The notes: generated by a model not told the origin, from the letters alone. A stretch of DNA of 64,000 nt from Apilactobacillus apisilvae (GCF_023380225.1 NZ_CP093362.1:1405671-1469670), one strand, 5' to 3'. Shown: positions 1 through 10,661, numbered from the stretch's first letter. Translations and numbers: made by a program.

Positions 1-2
1 AA

Positions 3-47
3 GGAATTGTTAATGAATATTTAAATAAATATTATCGAAAATACTAA
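3..47 (+). CDS. Possible 3' end of an upstream gene (partial)
   Basis: A frame open from the window edge ends in TAA at 45-47, immediately before a hairpin terminator. It encodes about 14 residues rich in Asn, Tyr, Lys and Arg (GIVNEYLNKYYRKY), a plausible C-terminus. Only the tail is present, so the product cannot be named. A second frame ends earlier, at 22-24, so the frame choice rests only on proximity to the terminator. Confidence 0.35.
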   Translation, partial: GIVNEYLNKYYRKY

Positions 48-89
48 AAAGGTTTTTAATCTGGAATCAAGAGGTTAAAAACCTTTTTT
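46..89 (+). terminator. Rho-independent terminator of the upstream gene
   Basis: Arms at 46-59 and 75-88 are perfectly complementary (A-run, GG, T-run) and the right arm ends in a T tract. It separates the upstream gene from the HMG-CoA reductase unit. Confidence 0.8.
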
Positions 90-151
90 AATTATTAAAG
101 CTTTAATAAATGTTATCATTAAATATAATTAAAATATGTGAGGTGTTTGTT

Positions 152-1399
152 TTGGGCACTTTTAATCATTTTTACCATAAGAGTTATGATGAAAGGATAA
201 ATATTATTGGTGATTTTTCTGAATTAAATTCACAAGAATTAAAATCTTTATACGAAAACCACAATGAAAGAAATAATAGTTTAATTGAAAACTACATTAC
301 TGATTATTCCTTACCTGAAGGAATTGCGGTTAATTTTTTGATTAATGGTGAAGAAAAAGTTGCACCAATGGTAACTGAAGAGCCTTCTGTGATTGCTGCA
401 GCTAGTAATGGGGCAAGGATGTTTGCCAAAAATGGGGGCCTAAATGCCAAAGTAATTAGTTCGAATTTAACTGGACAAATTATTGTGAAAACTGACAACT
501 TTAACTTGTTATTTGGTTATGTTAATACTCATCGTGATAAAATAATAGCGGTTGCTAATAACGCACACCCATCGATTTTAAAATATGGCGGTGGTGCTAA
601 AGAAGTTAGCGTTAGGCAATTAGATGAAAATTATTGTTCAATTGATTTATTTGTAGATGTTGCTGAAGCAATGGGTGCTAATATTATGAACTCAATGTTA
701 GAAGCATTAGCTAACTTTTTAAAAACGAAAGCTTCAAAAGATATTTTGATGAGCATTTTATCAAATTATTCAATTGATAGTTTAGTAACAGTTTCAGGAT
801 CAGTTAAATTTTCTCAACTGGGCAAGGGCAATTTTTCTGGAAAAGAAGTTGCTAATAAAATTGTCGAAGCTTCGCATATTGCACAAATTGATACCTATCG
901 AGCAACTACGCATAATAAGGGAATTATGAATGGTATTGATGCTTTTGTTATGGCGATGGGAAATGATTGGCGTGCTGTTGAGAGTGGTATTCATGCCTAT
1001 GCCAGTCGAAATGGACACTATCAAGGATTAAGTCATTTTATGATTAAAGAAGATACTTTATATGGTGAGATGACGTTACCACTTTCTTTAGGTTTTATTG
1101 GTGGCGCTACTAAGGTTTTACCTAAGGTGAAAATTAACCAAAGAATTGCTAAGGTACATTCTAAAAAAGAATTAATGCAATTTGCAGCAGCTATTGGGCT
1201 TGCACAAAATTTAGCTGCTTTAAAAGCATTAGTTACTGAAGGCATTCAAAAAGGACATATGAATTTACAATTAAATTCTTTAGCTATGACGGCTGGATCA
1301 ACCGATGAAGAATTATTTACGGTGGTTCAATCTTTACGTCAAATGCAAAATCCAAATTTAACAAATGCAAAACAAATTATTCAAAATTTAAGAAAATAA
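152..1399 (+). CDS. mvaA: Hydroxymethylglutaryl-CoA reductase, class II
   Basis: The enzyme interconverts HMG-CoA and mevalonate, the committed step of the mevalonate route to isoprenoids, in the cytosol. The 415-residue length fits bacterial class II enzymes. Visible catalytic elements are the Glu in TEEPSVIAAASNGA (about residue 77), Lys256 in TTHNKGIMNGID, Asp272 in GNDWRAVE and the C-terminal His369 in KGHM. I chose the TTG at 152 because AGGTG at 141-145 sits six bases upstream. An ATG at 110 in the same frame would add 14 hydrophobic residues with no ribosome binding site. The gene heads a tight four-gene run with gaps of 15-20 bases. Family assignment is firm; the start is likely. Confidence 0.93.
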   Translation: MGTFNHFYHKSYDERINIIGDFSELNSQELKSLYENHNERNNSLIENYITDYSLPEGIAVNFLINGEEKVAPMVTEEPSVIAAASNGARMFAKNGGLNAKVISSNLTGQIIVKTDNFNLLFGYVNTHRDKIIAVANNAHPSILKYGGGAKEVSVRQLDENYCSIDLFVDVAEAMGANIMNSMLEALANFLKTKASKDILMSILSNYSIDSLVTVSGSVKFSQLGKGNFSGKEVANKIVEASHIAQIDTYRATTHNKGIMNGIDAFVMAMGNDWRAVESGIHAYASRNGHYQGLSHFMIKEDTLYGEMTLPLSLGFIGGATKVLPKVKINQRIAKVHSKKELMQFAAAIGLAQNLAALKALVTEGIQKGHMNLQLNSLAMTAGSTDEELFTVVQSLRQMQNPNLTNAKQIIQNLRK

Positions 1400-1419
1400 A
1401 TAACGAAGGTGAAAAGAAA

Positions 1420-2382
1420 ATGGATATTCAATTAAATGATGAAACACAAGGCTTAATTAACGTTGTTAACAAATTTTTCCCAGGTAAAATTGAAGTACAA
1501 TTTATTGGCCAATTACAGTCAGGATATGTTCGACATGATCAAGCACAAGTTGTTCAAGATGGTAAAAATATTTTTGTTCAAATCTCTGATTTATCTGCTC
1601 CTGATTACACAGCTTCACATGAATTATTACATTTATTAATGACTTTGCGTGGTTTTCCACAGTTATTTTTCTCATTAGAAACTGGCAATGAAAAGATTGA
1701 TGATCAATTACAAGTAATGGGAACTGAGTTGTTTGATATTGTTTCTCACTTTGTTGTTGTTTCAGAACAACGCAAGCATAACTTGATTGATGATGATATT
1801 GAAGCCATGTATCTAAAAGGAATTCAAAATACAATTGAACCAGAACCTAAAGAATTGGATAATGCAATGGAACTGCGTTTATTAACTTTAATTGATGCAC
1901 ATGTCTTTTATGGTGATAAATTTGATGAAAAGGTTCGCAATGTCTTACAAAAAGATTATCCGGTTTCATTAAAAGCTGCTGATAAGATTTATCAAATCAT
2001 TACTGAAAAAGCTACTGACTCACCATTTGGCTTACGTCGCAATGTTGTAAAATTATTTAAGGCTTTTGACGATCAATTGACCAAATGGGGATTGCCAGCA
2101 CTTCATAATAATGAATATGCTACGATTTCTAGTGTTGTTTCAGAACGTCAATTAAATCTAAACGTCCAACAAATGTTTGAAATTTTCCATTCAGAAATGC
2201 ATGAAAGTAAAACTCATCGTCGTGCTTACGTTGGTTTTAATAAGAGTGATAATCAAAATTCATTTGTAGTACCAGCACCAACGGGGATGGATGATAGTCC
2301 TGCATACTTTAAGAAACTGTATTCATTAAGGGTTAAAGATTTATTTAAAGAATTAAAGATGCCATACATCATTAGAAAATAA
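1420..2382 (+). CDS. IpaB/EvcA-type conserved lactobacillar protein with HELLH motif
   Basis: This 320-residue protein resembles proteins annotated in lactobacilli as IpaB/EvcA family; that name carries no proven function. It contains HELLH at residues 67-71, preceded by Ser and followed by hydrophobic residues, which has the form of a zincin metallopeptidase motif. A further acidic, helix-rich region follows. No signal peptide or membrane segment is visible, so it is probably cytosolic. A GAAGGTGAAAAG ribosome binding site precedes the ATG. It lies 20 bases after mvaA and 18 bases before the sirtuin gene, so co-expression is likely. Peptidase activity is inferred only from the motif. Confidence 0.7.
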   Translation: MDIQLNDETQGLINVVNKFFPGKIEVQFIGQLQSGYVRHDQAQVVQDGKNIFVQISDLSAPDYTASHELLHLLMTLRGFPQLFFSLETGNEKIDDQLQVMGTELFDIVSHFVVVSEQRKHNLIDDDIEAMYLKGIQNTIEPEPKELDNAMELRLLTLIDAHVFYGDKFDEKVRNVLQKDYPVSLKAADKIYQIITEKATDSPFGLRRNVVKLFKAFDDQLTKWGLPALHNNEYATISSVVSERQLNLNVQQMFEIFHSEMHESKTHRRAYVGFNKSDNQNSFVVPAPTGMDDSPAYFKKLYSLRVKDLFKELKMPYIIRK

Positions 2383-2400
2383 TTTTGGGAGGCTTTAATA

Positions 2401-3108
2401 ATGGATGAAGAAATTCAATCATTATTTGATAACGCGAAAAACATTGTATTTTTAACTGGAGCTGGAGTATCAACTGCATCAGGTATTCCTGATTATCGAT
2501 CTAAAAATGGTCTTTATACGACTGATACTACCGGTAAGCCAGCAGAATATTATTTAAGTCACGCTTGTTTAAATAACGAACCAGATACATTTTATACTTT
2601 TGTAAAAGAAAATATGTATTATCCAGATGCAAAACCAAATGCGATTCATGAAAAGCAAGCGGAACTAACTCGAAAAAATCGGGCTGCAATTGTGACTCAA
2701 AATGTTGATGATTTATATTTGAAAGCTAATACAAAACACCTAATTGAGTTTCATGGCAATTTATACAATGTTTATTGTCAAAAATGTAATCAATCGGTTG
2801 ATTGGCACGAATACATGCAAAGTCCAATCCATGAAAACTGTGGCGGTACCTTACGACCAGGCATTGTTTTGTATGATGAAGGGCTTAATCAAAGTAACAT
2901 TCTTAATAGTGTTAACTTGATGGAAAAAGCTGACCTAATTGTGATTGTGGGTACATCGATGCGGGTTTATCCTTTTGCAGGATTGTTGGATTATCGTAAT
3001 CCTAAAGCAGAAGTTTTAGCAATTAATCAAGAAAAATTAAATTTTAGTTTTCCGTTTAAAATGATTCAAACAGATGCAACTAAATTTTTTGCTGACTTAA
3101 AAGTCTAA
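2401..3108 (+). CDS. cobB: NAD-dependent protein deacylase (sirtuin)
   Basis: Sirtuins remove acyl groups from lysines while cleaving NAD+ to nicotinamide and O-acyl-ADP-ribose. The Rossmann signature GAGVSTASGIPDYRS begins near residue 20, followed by TQNVDDL and the catalytic His118 in FHGN. The zinc module has Cys126 and Cys129, but the second pair is His144-x2-Cys147 instead of Cys-x2-Cys. The length (235 residues) is normal for bacterial class U or III sirtuins. GGGAGG is positioned well before the ATG. It lies inside the mvaA-DUF72 unit. Family is certain; substrate and acyl preference are unknown. Confidence 0.92.
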   Translation: MDEEIQSLFDNAKNIVFLTGAGVSTASGIPDYRSKNGLYTTDTTGKPAEYYLSHACLNNEPDTFYTFVKENMYYPDAKPNAIHEKQAELTRKNRAAIVTQNVDDLYLKANTKHLIEFHGNLYNVYCQKCNQSVDWHEYMQSPIHENCGGTLRPGIVLYDEGLNQSNILNSVNLMEKADLIVIVGTSMRVYPFAGLLDYRNPKAEVLAINQEKLNFSFPFKMIQTDATKFFADLKV

Positions 3109-3123
3109 AAGTGAGATGATTTT

Positions 3124-3975
3124 ATGATAACAATTGGTTTAACAACTTGGTCAGATCATCCAGACTTAATTAATGGTGAACAACGAAAGGTTAAATTAAA
3201 CGAGTATACAGGTTATTTTCCAACGGTTGAAGTTGATAACCCTTTTTATGGAATTCCTAGAATATCAACCGTTCAGAAATGGCAACATCAAGTTCCTAAA
3301 GAATTCCAATTTATCATCAAGGCAAATAAGTTAATGACGAAACATGATTTAAAATCAATGTTGCCAGCTGATAATCAACAACGTTATCAAGCTTTTTTAG
3401 ATTTTAAATCTGCAATGCAGCCATTAATAGATGGCAATCAATTAAAAACGGTGTTATTTCAATTTCCACCTTATTTTCAACGTAGTAATGATAACATCAA
3501 CTATTTAATGAAAATTCGTCAGTTATTAGGAAATCAAATCCCAATTACGGTTGAATTTAGAAATCCTAGTTGGACTGACAATGCCGTTTATGAAGACGTA
3601 GCTAATTATTTAAAACGATTGAATATTACTTTATCGATTATTGATGAGCCCCATAATGTTAACAATGGAATTCAGTTTAAACCGATTGTTACCAATTCTA
3701 AATTAGTGGTTTTAAGACTACATGGTCGCAATGAAGAAGGCTGGTTTAACCAAGATAAAGATTGGCGCAGCCAGCGGACTCTTTATCGTTATGATGATAA
3801 GGAACTGAACCAATTTGCTAATGTTGTTAAGCAACTTGAAAAGAAGACTCATGAAGTATGCATTATATTTAATAATAACTCTGGAAAAGATGCTGCTGCG
3901 AATGCTTTAAGACTGCAAGAATTATTAAAATTACATTTTAATAACTTAGCGCCCAAGCAGTTGGATTTGTTCTAA
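3124..3975 (+). CDS. DUF72 (YecE-like) family protein
   Basis: This 283-residue TIM-barrel-type protein belongs to the DUF72/YecE family, whose biochemical role is not established. Typical features are the N-terminal TIGLTTWSDHP, the FPTVEVDNPFYGIP segment, QFPPYF, VEFRNPSW, LRLHGRNEEGW, an Asn-rich FNNNSG motif and the terminal PKQLDLF. It starts 15 bases after the sirtuin gene behind GTGAGATG. It is the last gene of the four-gene unit. Assignment to the family is firm; no function is claimed. Confidence 0.88.
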   Translation: MITIGLTTWSDHPDLINGEQRKVKLNEYTGYFPTVEVDNPFYGIPRISTVQKWQHQVPKEFQFIIKANKLMTKHDLKSMLPADNQQRYQAFLDFKSAMQPLIDGNQLKTVLFQFPPYFQRSNDNINYLMKIRQLLGNQIPITVEFRNPSWTDNAVYEDVANYLKRLNITLSIIDEPHNVNNGIQFKPIVTNSKLVVLRLHGRNEEGWFNQDKDWRSQRTLYRYDDKELNQFANVVKQLEKKTHEVCIIFNNNSGKDAAANALRLQELLKLHFNNLAPKQLDLF

Positions 3976-4002
3976 TGATCAATATTTTTGCATAACTAAA
4001 TG

Positions 4003-4011
4003 TGATATACT
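4003..4011 (+). promoter_or_regulatory. Extended -10 promoter element for metG
   Basis: TGATATACT gives a TG-n extended -10 about 45 bases before the metG start. No good -35 is visible at 17 bases. The 79-base gap contains no T-box leader. Confidence 0.45.
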
Positions 4012-4036
4012 TATGTATAATATTTATATAAAATAG

Positions 4037-6097
<2,061 letters not shown>

Positions 6098-6125
6098 TGG
6101 TTATTTAATAACTAGATAATTGAAT

Positions 6126-6163
6126 AATAGCCATTAATTCAATAAAGAATTAATGGCTATTTT
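6126..6163 (+). terminator. Terminator after metG
   Basis: Perfect 15-bp arms at 6126-6140 and 6147-6161 enclose a six-base loop and run into a short T tract. Confidence 0.85.
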
Positions 6164-6187
6164 AGTGAAATGGAGTGTAATTAGTAT

Positions 6188-6955
6188 ATGAAAATTTTTG
6201 ATTCGCATACACATTTAAATGATGATGCATTTCGTGATAATGTGGATGCTTACATTGAACATGCGCATCGATTAGGTGTAGATAAAATGGCGATTGTTGG
6301 TTCTAATACTGAAATGAATCAAGAAGCCATTGAGTTAGCTCATAAATATGATAATTTGTATGCAATTGTTGGTTGGCATCCTGAAGATTCATTAAAGTAT
6401 GATGACGAACAAGAGGCCATTTTAAAAGAACAATTAAAAGATGATAAAGTTGTTGCTTTAGGTGAAATTGGTTTAGATTATTTTCAATCGGTAGCACCTA
6501 AGAAATGTCAATTTCATGTTTTTAGACGTCAAATTAGAATTGCTAAAGAAATGAATATGCCAATTTCAGTTCATAATCGTGAAGCCTTTGAAGATACTTA
6601 TAAGATTTTGAGTGAAGAAGGCGTTAATAATGGAATCATTCATAGTTTTAATGGTGATCCAGAATGGTTAAAAAAATTTATTGATTTAGGGATGTACGTT
6701 TCTTATTCAGGCGTTGCTAGTTTTAAGAAAACGCATGAAGTTCATGATTCAGTTCGACAAACTCCAATTGATAAAATGCTAGTTGAAACTGATGCACCTT
6801 ATTTGGCGCCAGAGCCATTGCGTGGTCATCAAAACGAACCAGGATATACTTTGTATACGGTTGAAGCTGTTGCTCGCTTTAGAGATACAACGCCAGATAA
6901 GATAGCAGATGCAACTTATAAAAATGCACTTAAAGTGTTTGGATTGGAAAAATAA
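6188..6955 (+). CDS. tatD: TatD family metal-dependent deoxyribonuclease
   Basis: TatD-type hydrolases are metal-dependent 3'-5' exonucleases with a TIM-barrel amidohydrolase fold. The 255-residue protein shows the N-terminal metal ligands in DSHTHLN (His7, His9), GEIGLDY, ISVHNREAFED, IIHSFNGDPEW and the C-terminal LVETDAPYLAPEP. A GGAGTG ribosome binding site precedes the ATG. Its stop codon overlaps the rnmV start by one base (TAATG), the usual tatD-rnmV-rsmA operon of Firmicutes. The physiological substrate is unknown. Confidence 0.93.
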   Translation: MKIFDSHTHLNDDAFRDNVDAYIEHAHRLGVDKMAIVGSNTEMNQEAIELAHKYDNLYAIVGWHPEDSLKYDDEQEAILKEQLKDDKVVALGEIGLDYFQSVAPKKCQFHVFRRQIRIAKEMNMPISVHNREAFEDTYKILSEEGVNNGIIHSFNGDPEWLKKFIDLGMYVSYSGVASFKKTHEVHDSVRQTPIDKMLVETDAPYLAPEPLRGHQNEPGYTLYTVEAVARFRDTTPDKIADATYKNALKVFGLEK

Positions 6956-7506
6956 TGAAAAAAATAAAAGAAGTTATTGTTGTTGAGGGAAAAGATGATA
7001 CAAAAAGAATCAAACGTGCTGTTAATGCAGATACGATTGAAACGCAAGGCTCAGCAATTGAACCGGAAACTTTATCGTTAATAAAAAAAGCATCCAGAAA
7101 AAGGGGCGTTATTATTTTTACTGATCCCGATTTTTCTGGAGAACGAATTCGTCGAATTGTTTCTGAAGCAGTTCCTGATGCTAAGCATGCTTTTGTAGCT
7201 CGTAAAAAATCAACCCCCACAAAAAGTGATGGTTCCCTTGGTGTAGAACATGCTAGTATTGAAACTATTCGTGAATCCTTAAAAGATGTTTATACATCTG
7301 ATAATGCTTCGTCAATTGATATTAGTCATGATGATCTTGAGGGAGCACGTTTAATTAATGATGAAAGAGCAAAAATAAGAAGAACTGAATTCTGTAATAT
7401 TTTAAAAATTGGTTATGTAAATGGTAAACAACTACCTAAACGTTTAAATATGTTTGGTATTTCTAAAAAACAATTTTTAGATGCAGTTAAAAAAATAAAG
7501 GAGTAA
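6955..7506 (+). CDS. rnmV: Ribonuclease M5
   Basis: RNase M5 matures the 5S rRNA precursor, with ribosomal protein L18 as cofactor. The 183-residue protein carries an N-terminal TOPRIM domain: VVEGKDDTKRIKRA with the catalytic Glu, and the acidic motif FTDPDFSGERIRR. A GVEHASIE segment and a basic C-terminal region follow. It overlaps tatD by one base and ends two bases before rsmA, so translation is probably coupled. The 5S rRNA it would process is encoded at 52.8 kb in this window. Confidence 0.95.
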   Translation: MKKIKEVIVVEGKDDTKRIKRAVNADTIETQGSAIEPETLSLIKKASRKRGVIIFTDPDFSGERIRRIVSEAVPDAKHAFVARKKSTPTKSDGSLGVEHASIETIRESLKDVYTSDNASSIDISHDDLEGARLINDERAKIRRTEFCNILKIGYVNGKQLPKRLNMFGISKKQFLDAVKKIKE

Positions 7507-7508
7507 TT

Positions 7509-8396
7509 ATGACAAATAATCCAGATATTGCTAGTCCAGCAAGAACCCAAGCGATTTTGAATCGTTATCATTTATCAGCTAAGAAAAGTTTAGGGCAAAA
7601 CTTTTTAACTGATTTGAATGTTTTAAACAACATTGTTAAAGCAGCTAATTTAAGTGATAAAGATAATGTAATTGAAATTGGCCCTGGAATTGGTGGGCTA
7701 ACTGAATATTTAGCGAGAGAAGCTAAGCAGGTTTTGGCTTTTGAAATTGATCAAAATTTATTACCAGTTTTAGATGATACTTTATCAGCATATAATAATG
7801 TTAAAATTATTAATCAAGATATTTTACAAGCTAATTTACCTAAGATTATTAATGAGGAATTTAATAATGAAAGACCTATCAAAGTGGTAGCCAACTTACC
7901 TTATTACATTACGACGCCCATTATTCTTGATTTATTAAAAGGTAATGCCGATTTCGATGAAATTGTAGTCATGATGCAAAAAGAAGTTGCCCAAAGATTG
8001 GTTGCTAAACCTGGTAGTCGTGACTATGGATCGTTATCCGTTATTATTCAATACATGAATAATGTTGATATTGCATTTGAAGTCCTTAGAAAATCATTTA
8101 TTCCAGCCCCTAAAGTTGATTCTGCAATCGTAACTTTATCCAAAAAAGAATCAATTGATACTGAAGTGTTTGATGTTAAATTGTTTGCTAGTTTTGTTCG
8201 CGGTTGTTTCGCTCATCGTCGTAAAACTTTTTGGAATAATATGCAAGGCCTTTTTGGCAAAAATCCTGAAAATAAAGCAAAGGTTCAAGGTGTTTTAGAT
8301 AAATTTGATATTAATCCGGGGATTAGACCAGAAAAAATTTCGGTAGAACAATATGTTGAAATTGCTAATGAATTTCATTCGATAAAAATGATATAA
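7509..8396 (+). CDS. rsmA: 16S rRNA (adenine1518/1519-N6)-dimethyltransferase
   Basis: RsmA (KsgA) dimethylates the two adjacent adenines in helix 45 of 16S rRNA during late 30S assembly, using S-adenosylmethionine. Visible motifs are SLGQNFLTD, the SAM-binding EIGPGIGGLTEYLA, and the catalytic NLPYYITTPI. The 295-residue length is standard. AAGGAG overlaps the rnmV end and serves as the ribosome binding site. It is the third gene of the tatD-rnmV-rsmA operon. Confidence 0.96.
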   Translation: MTNNPDIASPARTQAILNRYHLSAKKSLGQNFLTDLNVLNNIVKAANLSDKDNVIEIGPGIGGLTEYLAREAKQVLAFEIDQNLLPVLDDTLSAYNNVKIINQDILQANLPKIINEEFNNERPIKVVANLPYYITTPIILDLLKGNADFDEIVVMMQKEVAQRLVAKPGSRDYGSLSVIIQYMNNVDIAFEVLRKSFIPAPKVDSAIVTLSKKESIDTEVFDVKLFASFVRGCFAHRRKTFWNNMQGLFGKNPENKAKVQGVLDKFDINPGIRPEKISVEQYVEIANEFHSIKMI

Positions 8397-8430
8397 AATA
8401 ATTGCTATTTAAAAATTGTTATGATATAAT

Positions 8431-8459
8431 TTGATGTTATTTATAATGTGTGCTATAAT
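8431..8459 (+). promoter_or_regulatory. Promoter of veg
   Basis: TTGATG at 8431-8436 and TATAAT at 8454-8459 are 17 bases apart, and the -10 is extended by TG at 8451. This is close to a consensus sigma-A promoter, as expected for the strongly expressed veg gene. Confidence 0.8.
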
Positions 8460-8481
8460 CATTGCAGTGAGGTGAATGGTT

Positions 8482-8733
8482 ATGCCAGCAAATTTGAATA
8501 CAATCAAAGATGAATTGGATAATCGCCTTGGCGAAAAAGTCATGGTGACTGTTCAAGTAGGTAGAAACAAAACTTTAGAACGTCATGGAACGTTATCAGA
8601 AACATTTCCTGCAGTATTTATTGTAGACTTAGAAAAAGATGAAAATTTAAAACGAGTATCATACAGTTATACAGATATTTTAACTAAAAATATCGAAGTT
8701 GACTTTGATGATAGTAATATTGAAGAAGTATAA
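8482..8733 (+). CDS. veg: Veg family protein
   Basis: Veg is a small conserved Firmicutes protein; in B. subtilis it has been linked to biofilm-matrix gene expression. The 83-residue product shows LNTIKDELDNRLGEKV and GRNKTLERHGTL followed by ETFPAVFIVDLE, the family hallmark. I chose the ATG at 8482 because GTGAGGTG at 8467-8474 is then about seven bases away. The ATG at 8476 would almost touch the ribosome binding site. It has its own strong promoter and terminator, as in B. subtilis. Confidence 0.92.
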   Translation: MPANLNTIKDELDNRLGEKVMVTVQVGRNKTLERHGTLSETFPAVFIVDLEKDENLKRVSYSYTDILTKNIEVDFDDSNIEEV

Positions 8734-8763
8734 AAAGCTAATACATTGTATTAGCTTTTTTTA
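8732..8763 (+). terminator. Terminator after veg
   Basis: Perfect 13-bp arms (8732-8744, 8748-8760) with a three-base loop and a T run. Confidence 0.9.
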
Positions 8764-8789
8764 TTTTATGATGTGTTAATAAAGTTTCA

Positions 8790-8818
8790 CTGACTTTTAT
8801 ATTTTATTTTAGTATAAT
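8790..8818 (+). promoter_or_regulatory. Promoter of ispE
   Basis: CTGACT at 8790-8795 and TATAAT at 8813-8818 are separated by 17 bases, about 40 bases before the ispE start. Confidence 0.6.
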
Positions 8819-8856
8819 AAATATAAAATAAATGAAGTGAAGCGAGGTGGAAAACC

Positions 8857-9705
8857 TTGAAAACTGTTGAAAAAGCGAGAGCCAAACTTAATTTAGGCTT
8901 AGATACTTTGTTTCGCCACAAAGATGGTAGCCCTGAATGGAATATGTTAATGACTTCGATTGATTTATCAGATTATGTCGAAATTATTTCTGAGCATGGC
9001 AATGGAATTAATGTTAAATCAAGTCAGGCCTTTTTGCCGCACGATCAACGTAATTTAGCTTATCAAGCTGCTCTTTTAATGAAACAAACTTTTAAAGTTA
9101 AAGCCAAGATTATTATTAATATTAAAAAAAATATTCCAGTAGCCGCAGGATTAGGTGGCGGCTCTTCTGATGCAGCTGCTGTGATTAGAGGGCTAAATAA
9201 ACTTTGGGATTTAAATTTAACCTTACGAGAAATGGCGGTTATTGGTCTAAAGTTAGATTCTGATGTTCCTTATTGTGTTTATAGTAAAACTGCTCAAGTT
9301 ACTGGTAAGGGTGAAGTTATTAAGTTACTGCCTAAATTACCGAAAATGTATTTTGTACTAGTAAAACCGCGATTAAGCATATCAACACCTGATATTCTCA
9401 ATCGCATTAATTATAATCAATTAGAGCATGTTAACGTTAATAACTTAATTTTAGGGGTTCAAAAACACGATTATAATATGATTGCTAATAATATGGGTAA
9501 TGTTTTAGAACCATTATCTTCAAAAAAACATTCGGATATTCATAAAATAAAAACTAAAATATTGGAATATGGTGCTGATAATGCTCAGATGAGTGGTACA
9601 GGACCAAGTATTTTTGGTTTGTGTAAAAATGAAAGACATGCAAAACATGTTTTTAATAGTATTCGAGGCTTTTGTTCAGAGGTTTATATTGTCAGATCAG
9701 TTTAA
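8857..9705 (+). CDS. ispE: 4-diphosphocytidyl-2-C-methyl-D-erythritol kinase (IspE)
   Basis: The family phosphorylates CDP-methylerythritol in the MEP isoprenoid route. The 282-residue protein is a GHMP kinase with an N-terminal KARAKLNLGLDTL, the ATP loop PVAAGLGGGSSDAAA, DVPYC and the C-terminal MSGTGPSIFG. It starts with TTG behind GCGAGGTGG. It sits in the conserved veg-ispE-purR order of Firmicutes. The window also encodes a mevalonate-pathway enzyme and no other MEP gene, so the true substrate here is uncertain. The kinase fold is intact. Confidence 0.92.
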   Translation: MKTVEKARAKLNLGLDTLFRHKDGSPEWNMLMTSIDLSDYVEIISEHGNGINVKSSQAFLPHDQRNLAYQAALLMKQTFKVKAKIIINIKKNIPVAAGLGGGSSDAAAVIRGLNKLWDLNLTLREMAVIGLKLDSDVPYCVYSKTAQVTGKGEVIKLLPKLPKMYFVLVKPRLSISTPDILNRINYNQLEHVNVNNLILGVQKHDYNMIANNMGNVLEPLSSKKHSDIHKIKTKILEYGADNAQMSGTGPSIFGLCKNERHAKHVFNSIRGFCSEVYIVRSV

Positions 9706-9756
9706 AATTATTATTTTTATGGATGTTTTTAATTTAAATTGACAAAAAAGTGTTTT

Positions 9757-9769
9757 AAACCCGAACATT
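9757..9769 (+). promoter_or_regulatory. PurBox upstream of purR
   Basis: AAACCCGAACATT matches the Gram-positive PurBox consensus AWWWCCGAACWWT at 12 of 13 positions. It lies 45 bases before purR, next to TTGACA at 9739-9744. It points to PurR autoregulation responding to PRPP. I see no second, inverted box nearby. Confidence 0.75.
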
Positions 9770-9813
9770 ATGATAAAATTTACTTATAGTTTTTACTTTT
9801 ACGAGGTGAAAAA

Positions 9814-10659
9814 ATGAAAGCTAAACGTAGTGTTCGATTAGTTGATATGACTAGATATTTAATGGAAAATCCTAATACGGTTGTTCCATTAACTTTTTTT
9901 GCAAATCGTTATGATTCTGCAAAATCTTCAATTAGTGAAGATTTAACAATTTTAAGAAAAACTTTTAAAGACAGTGGAACTGGATTATTAGAAACTATTC
10001 CAGGGGCAGCCGGTGGTAGTAAATTTATTCCTAGTATTGAAAAAGATGAGGCACTCTTATTTATTGAAGAATTGCAATCATTTTTAGATGATAACGCTAG
10101 AATGTTACCAGGTGGATACGTCTATATGAATGATTTATTAGATCGTCCATCAATTCTAAGACAAATTGGTAGATTAATTGCTACTATGTACAAAGAAGAA
10201 AAAATAGATGCAGTACTAACAGTTGCCACTAAGGGAATTCCAATTGCTCAAAGTGTAGCAACGTTATTAAATGTTCCTTTTATAATTGCTCGACACGATT
10301 CCAGAATTACTGATGGTTCGACTATTAGTGTTAATTACGTTTCTGGTTCTCAGCGCCGAATTGAAAAAATGGTTTTATCTAAGAGAAGTTTACCAGCTAA
10401 ATCCAATGTTTTAATCGTTGATGATTTCTTGCGTGGTGGTGGATCTGCTGCGGGACTTTGTAGTTTAATTCATGAATTTGATTCTAAAATAGCTGGAATT
10501 TCTTTTATTGCTGAACGTGATTATGATGGTCAACGTAAAATCAATAAAGATCAATATACTTCATTATTTAAAATTGCTACAAATGAAGACCATATTAAGG
10601 TAAGTAAGGGCAATTTTGATTGGAAAGTATTTGATAACTTTAGTAAGAAAGGAAATTAG
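9814..10659 (+). CDS. purR: Purine operon regulator PurR
   Basis: PurR binds PurBox sequences and is released by PRPP. The 281-residue protein has an N-terminal winged helix (about 1-75, with a [12 protein letters not shown] recognition region) and a C-terminal phosphoribosyltransferase-like domain with [12 protein letters not shown] and the PRPP loop [14 protein letters not shown] PurBox lies in its own upstream region. GlmU follows two bases after the stop, and prs lies downstream, so a PRPP-sensing regulator sits next to the PRPP synthase gene, as is common in Firmicutes. Confidence 0.95.
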   Translation: MKAKRSVRLVDMTRYLMENPNTVVPLTFFANRYDSAKSSISEDLTILRKTFKDSGTGLLETIPGAAGGSKFIPSIEKDEALLFIEELQSFLDDNARMLPGGYVYMNDLLDRPSILRQIGRLIATMYKEEKIDAVLTVATKGIPIAQSVATLLNVPFIIARHDSRITDGSTISVNYVSGSQRRIEKMVLSKRSLPAKSNVLIVDDFLRGGGSAAGLCSLIHEFDSKIAGISFIAERDYDGQRKINKDQYTSLFKIATNEDHIKVSKGNFDWKVFDNFSKKGN

Positions 10660-10661
10660 CA

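Noticed and set aside
110..151. ATG at 110 as the start of HMG-CoA reductase
   Set aside because: No ribosome binding site; the TTG at 152 has AGGTG at proper distance and gives the usual family N-terminus.
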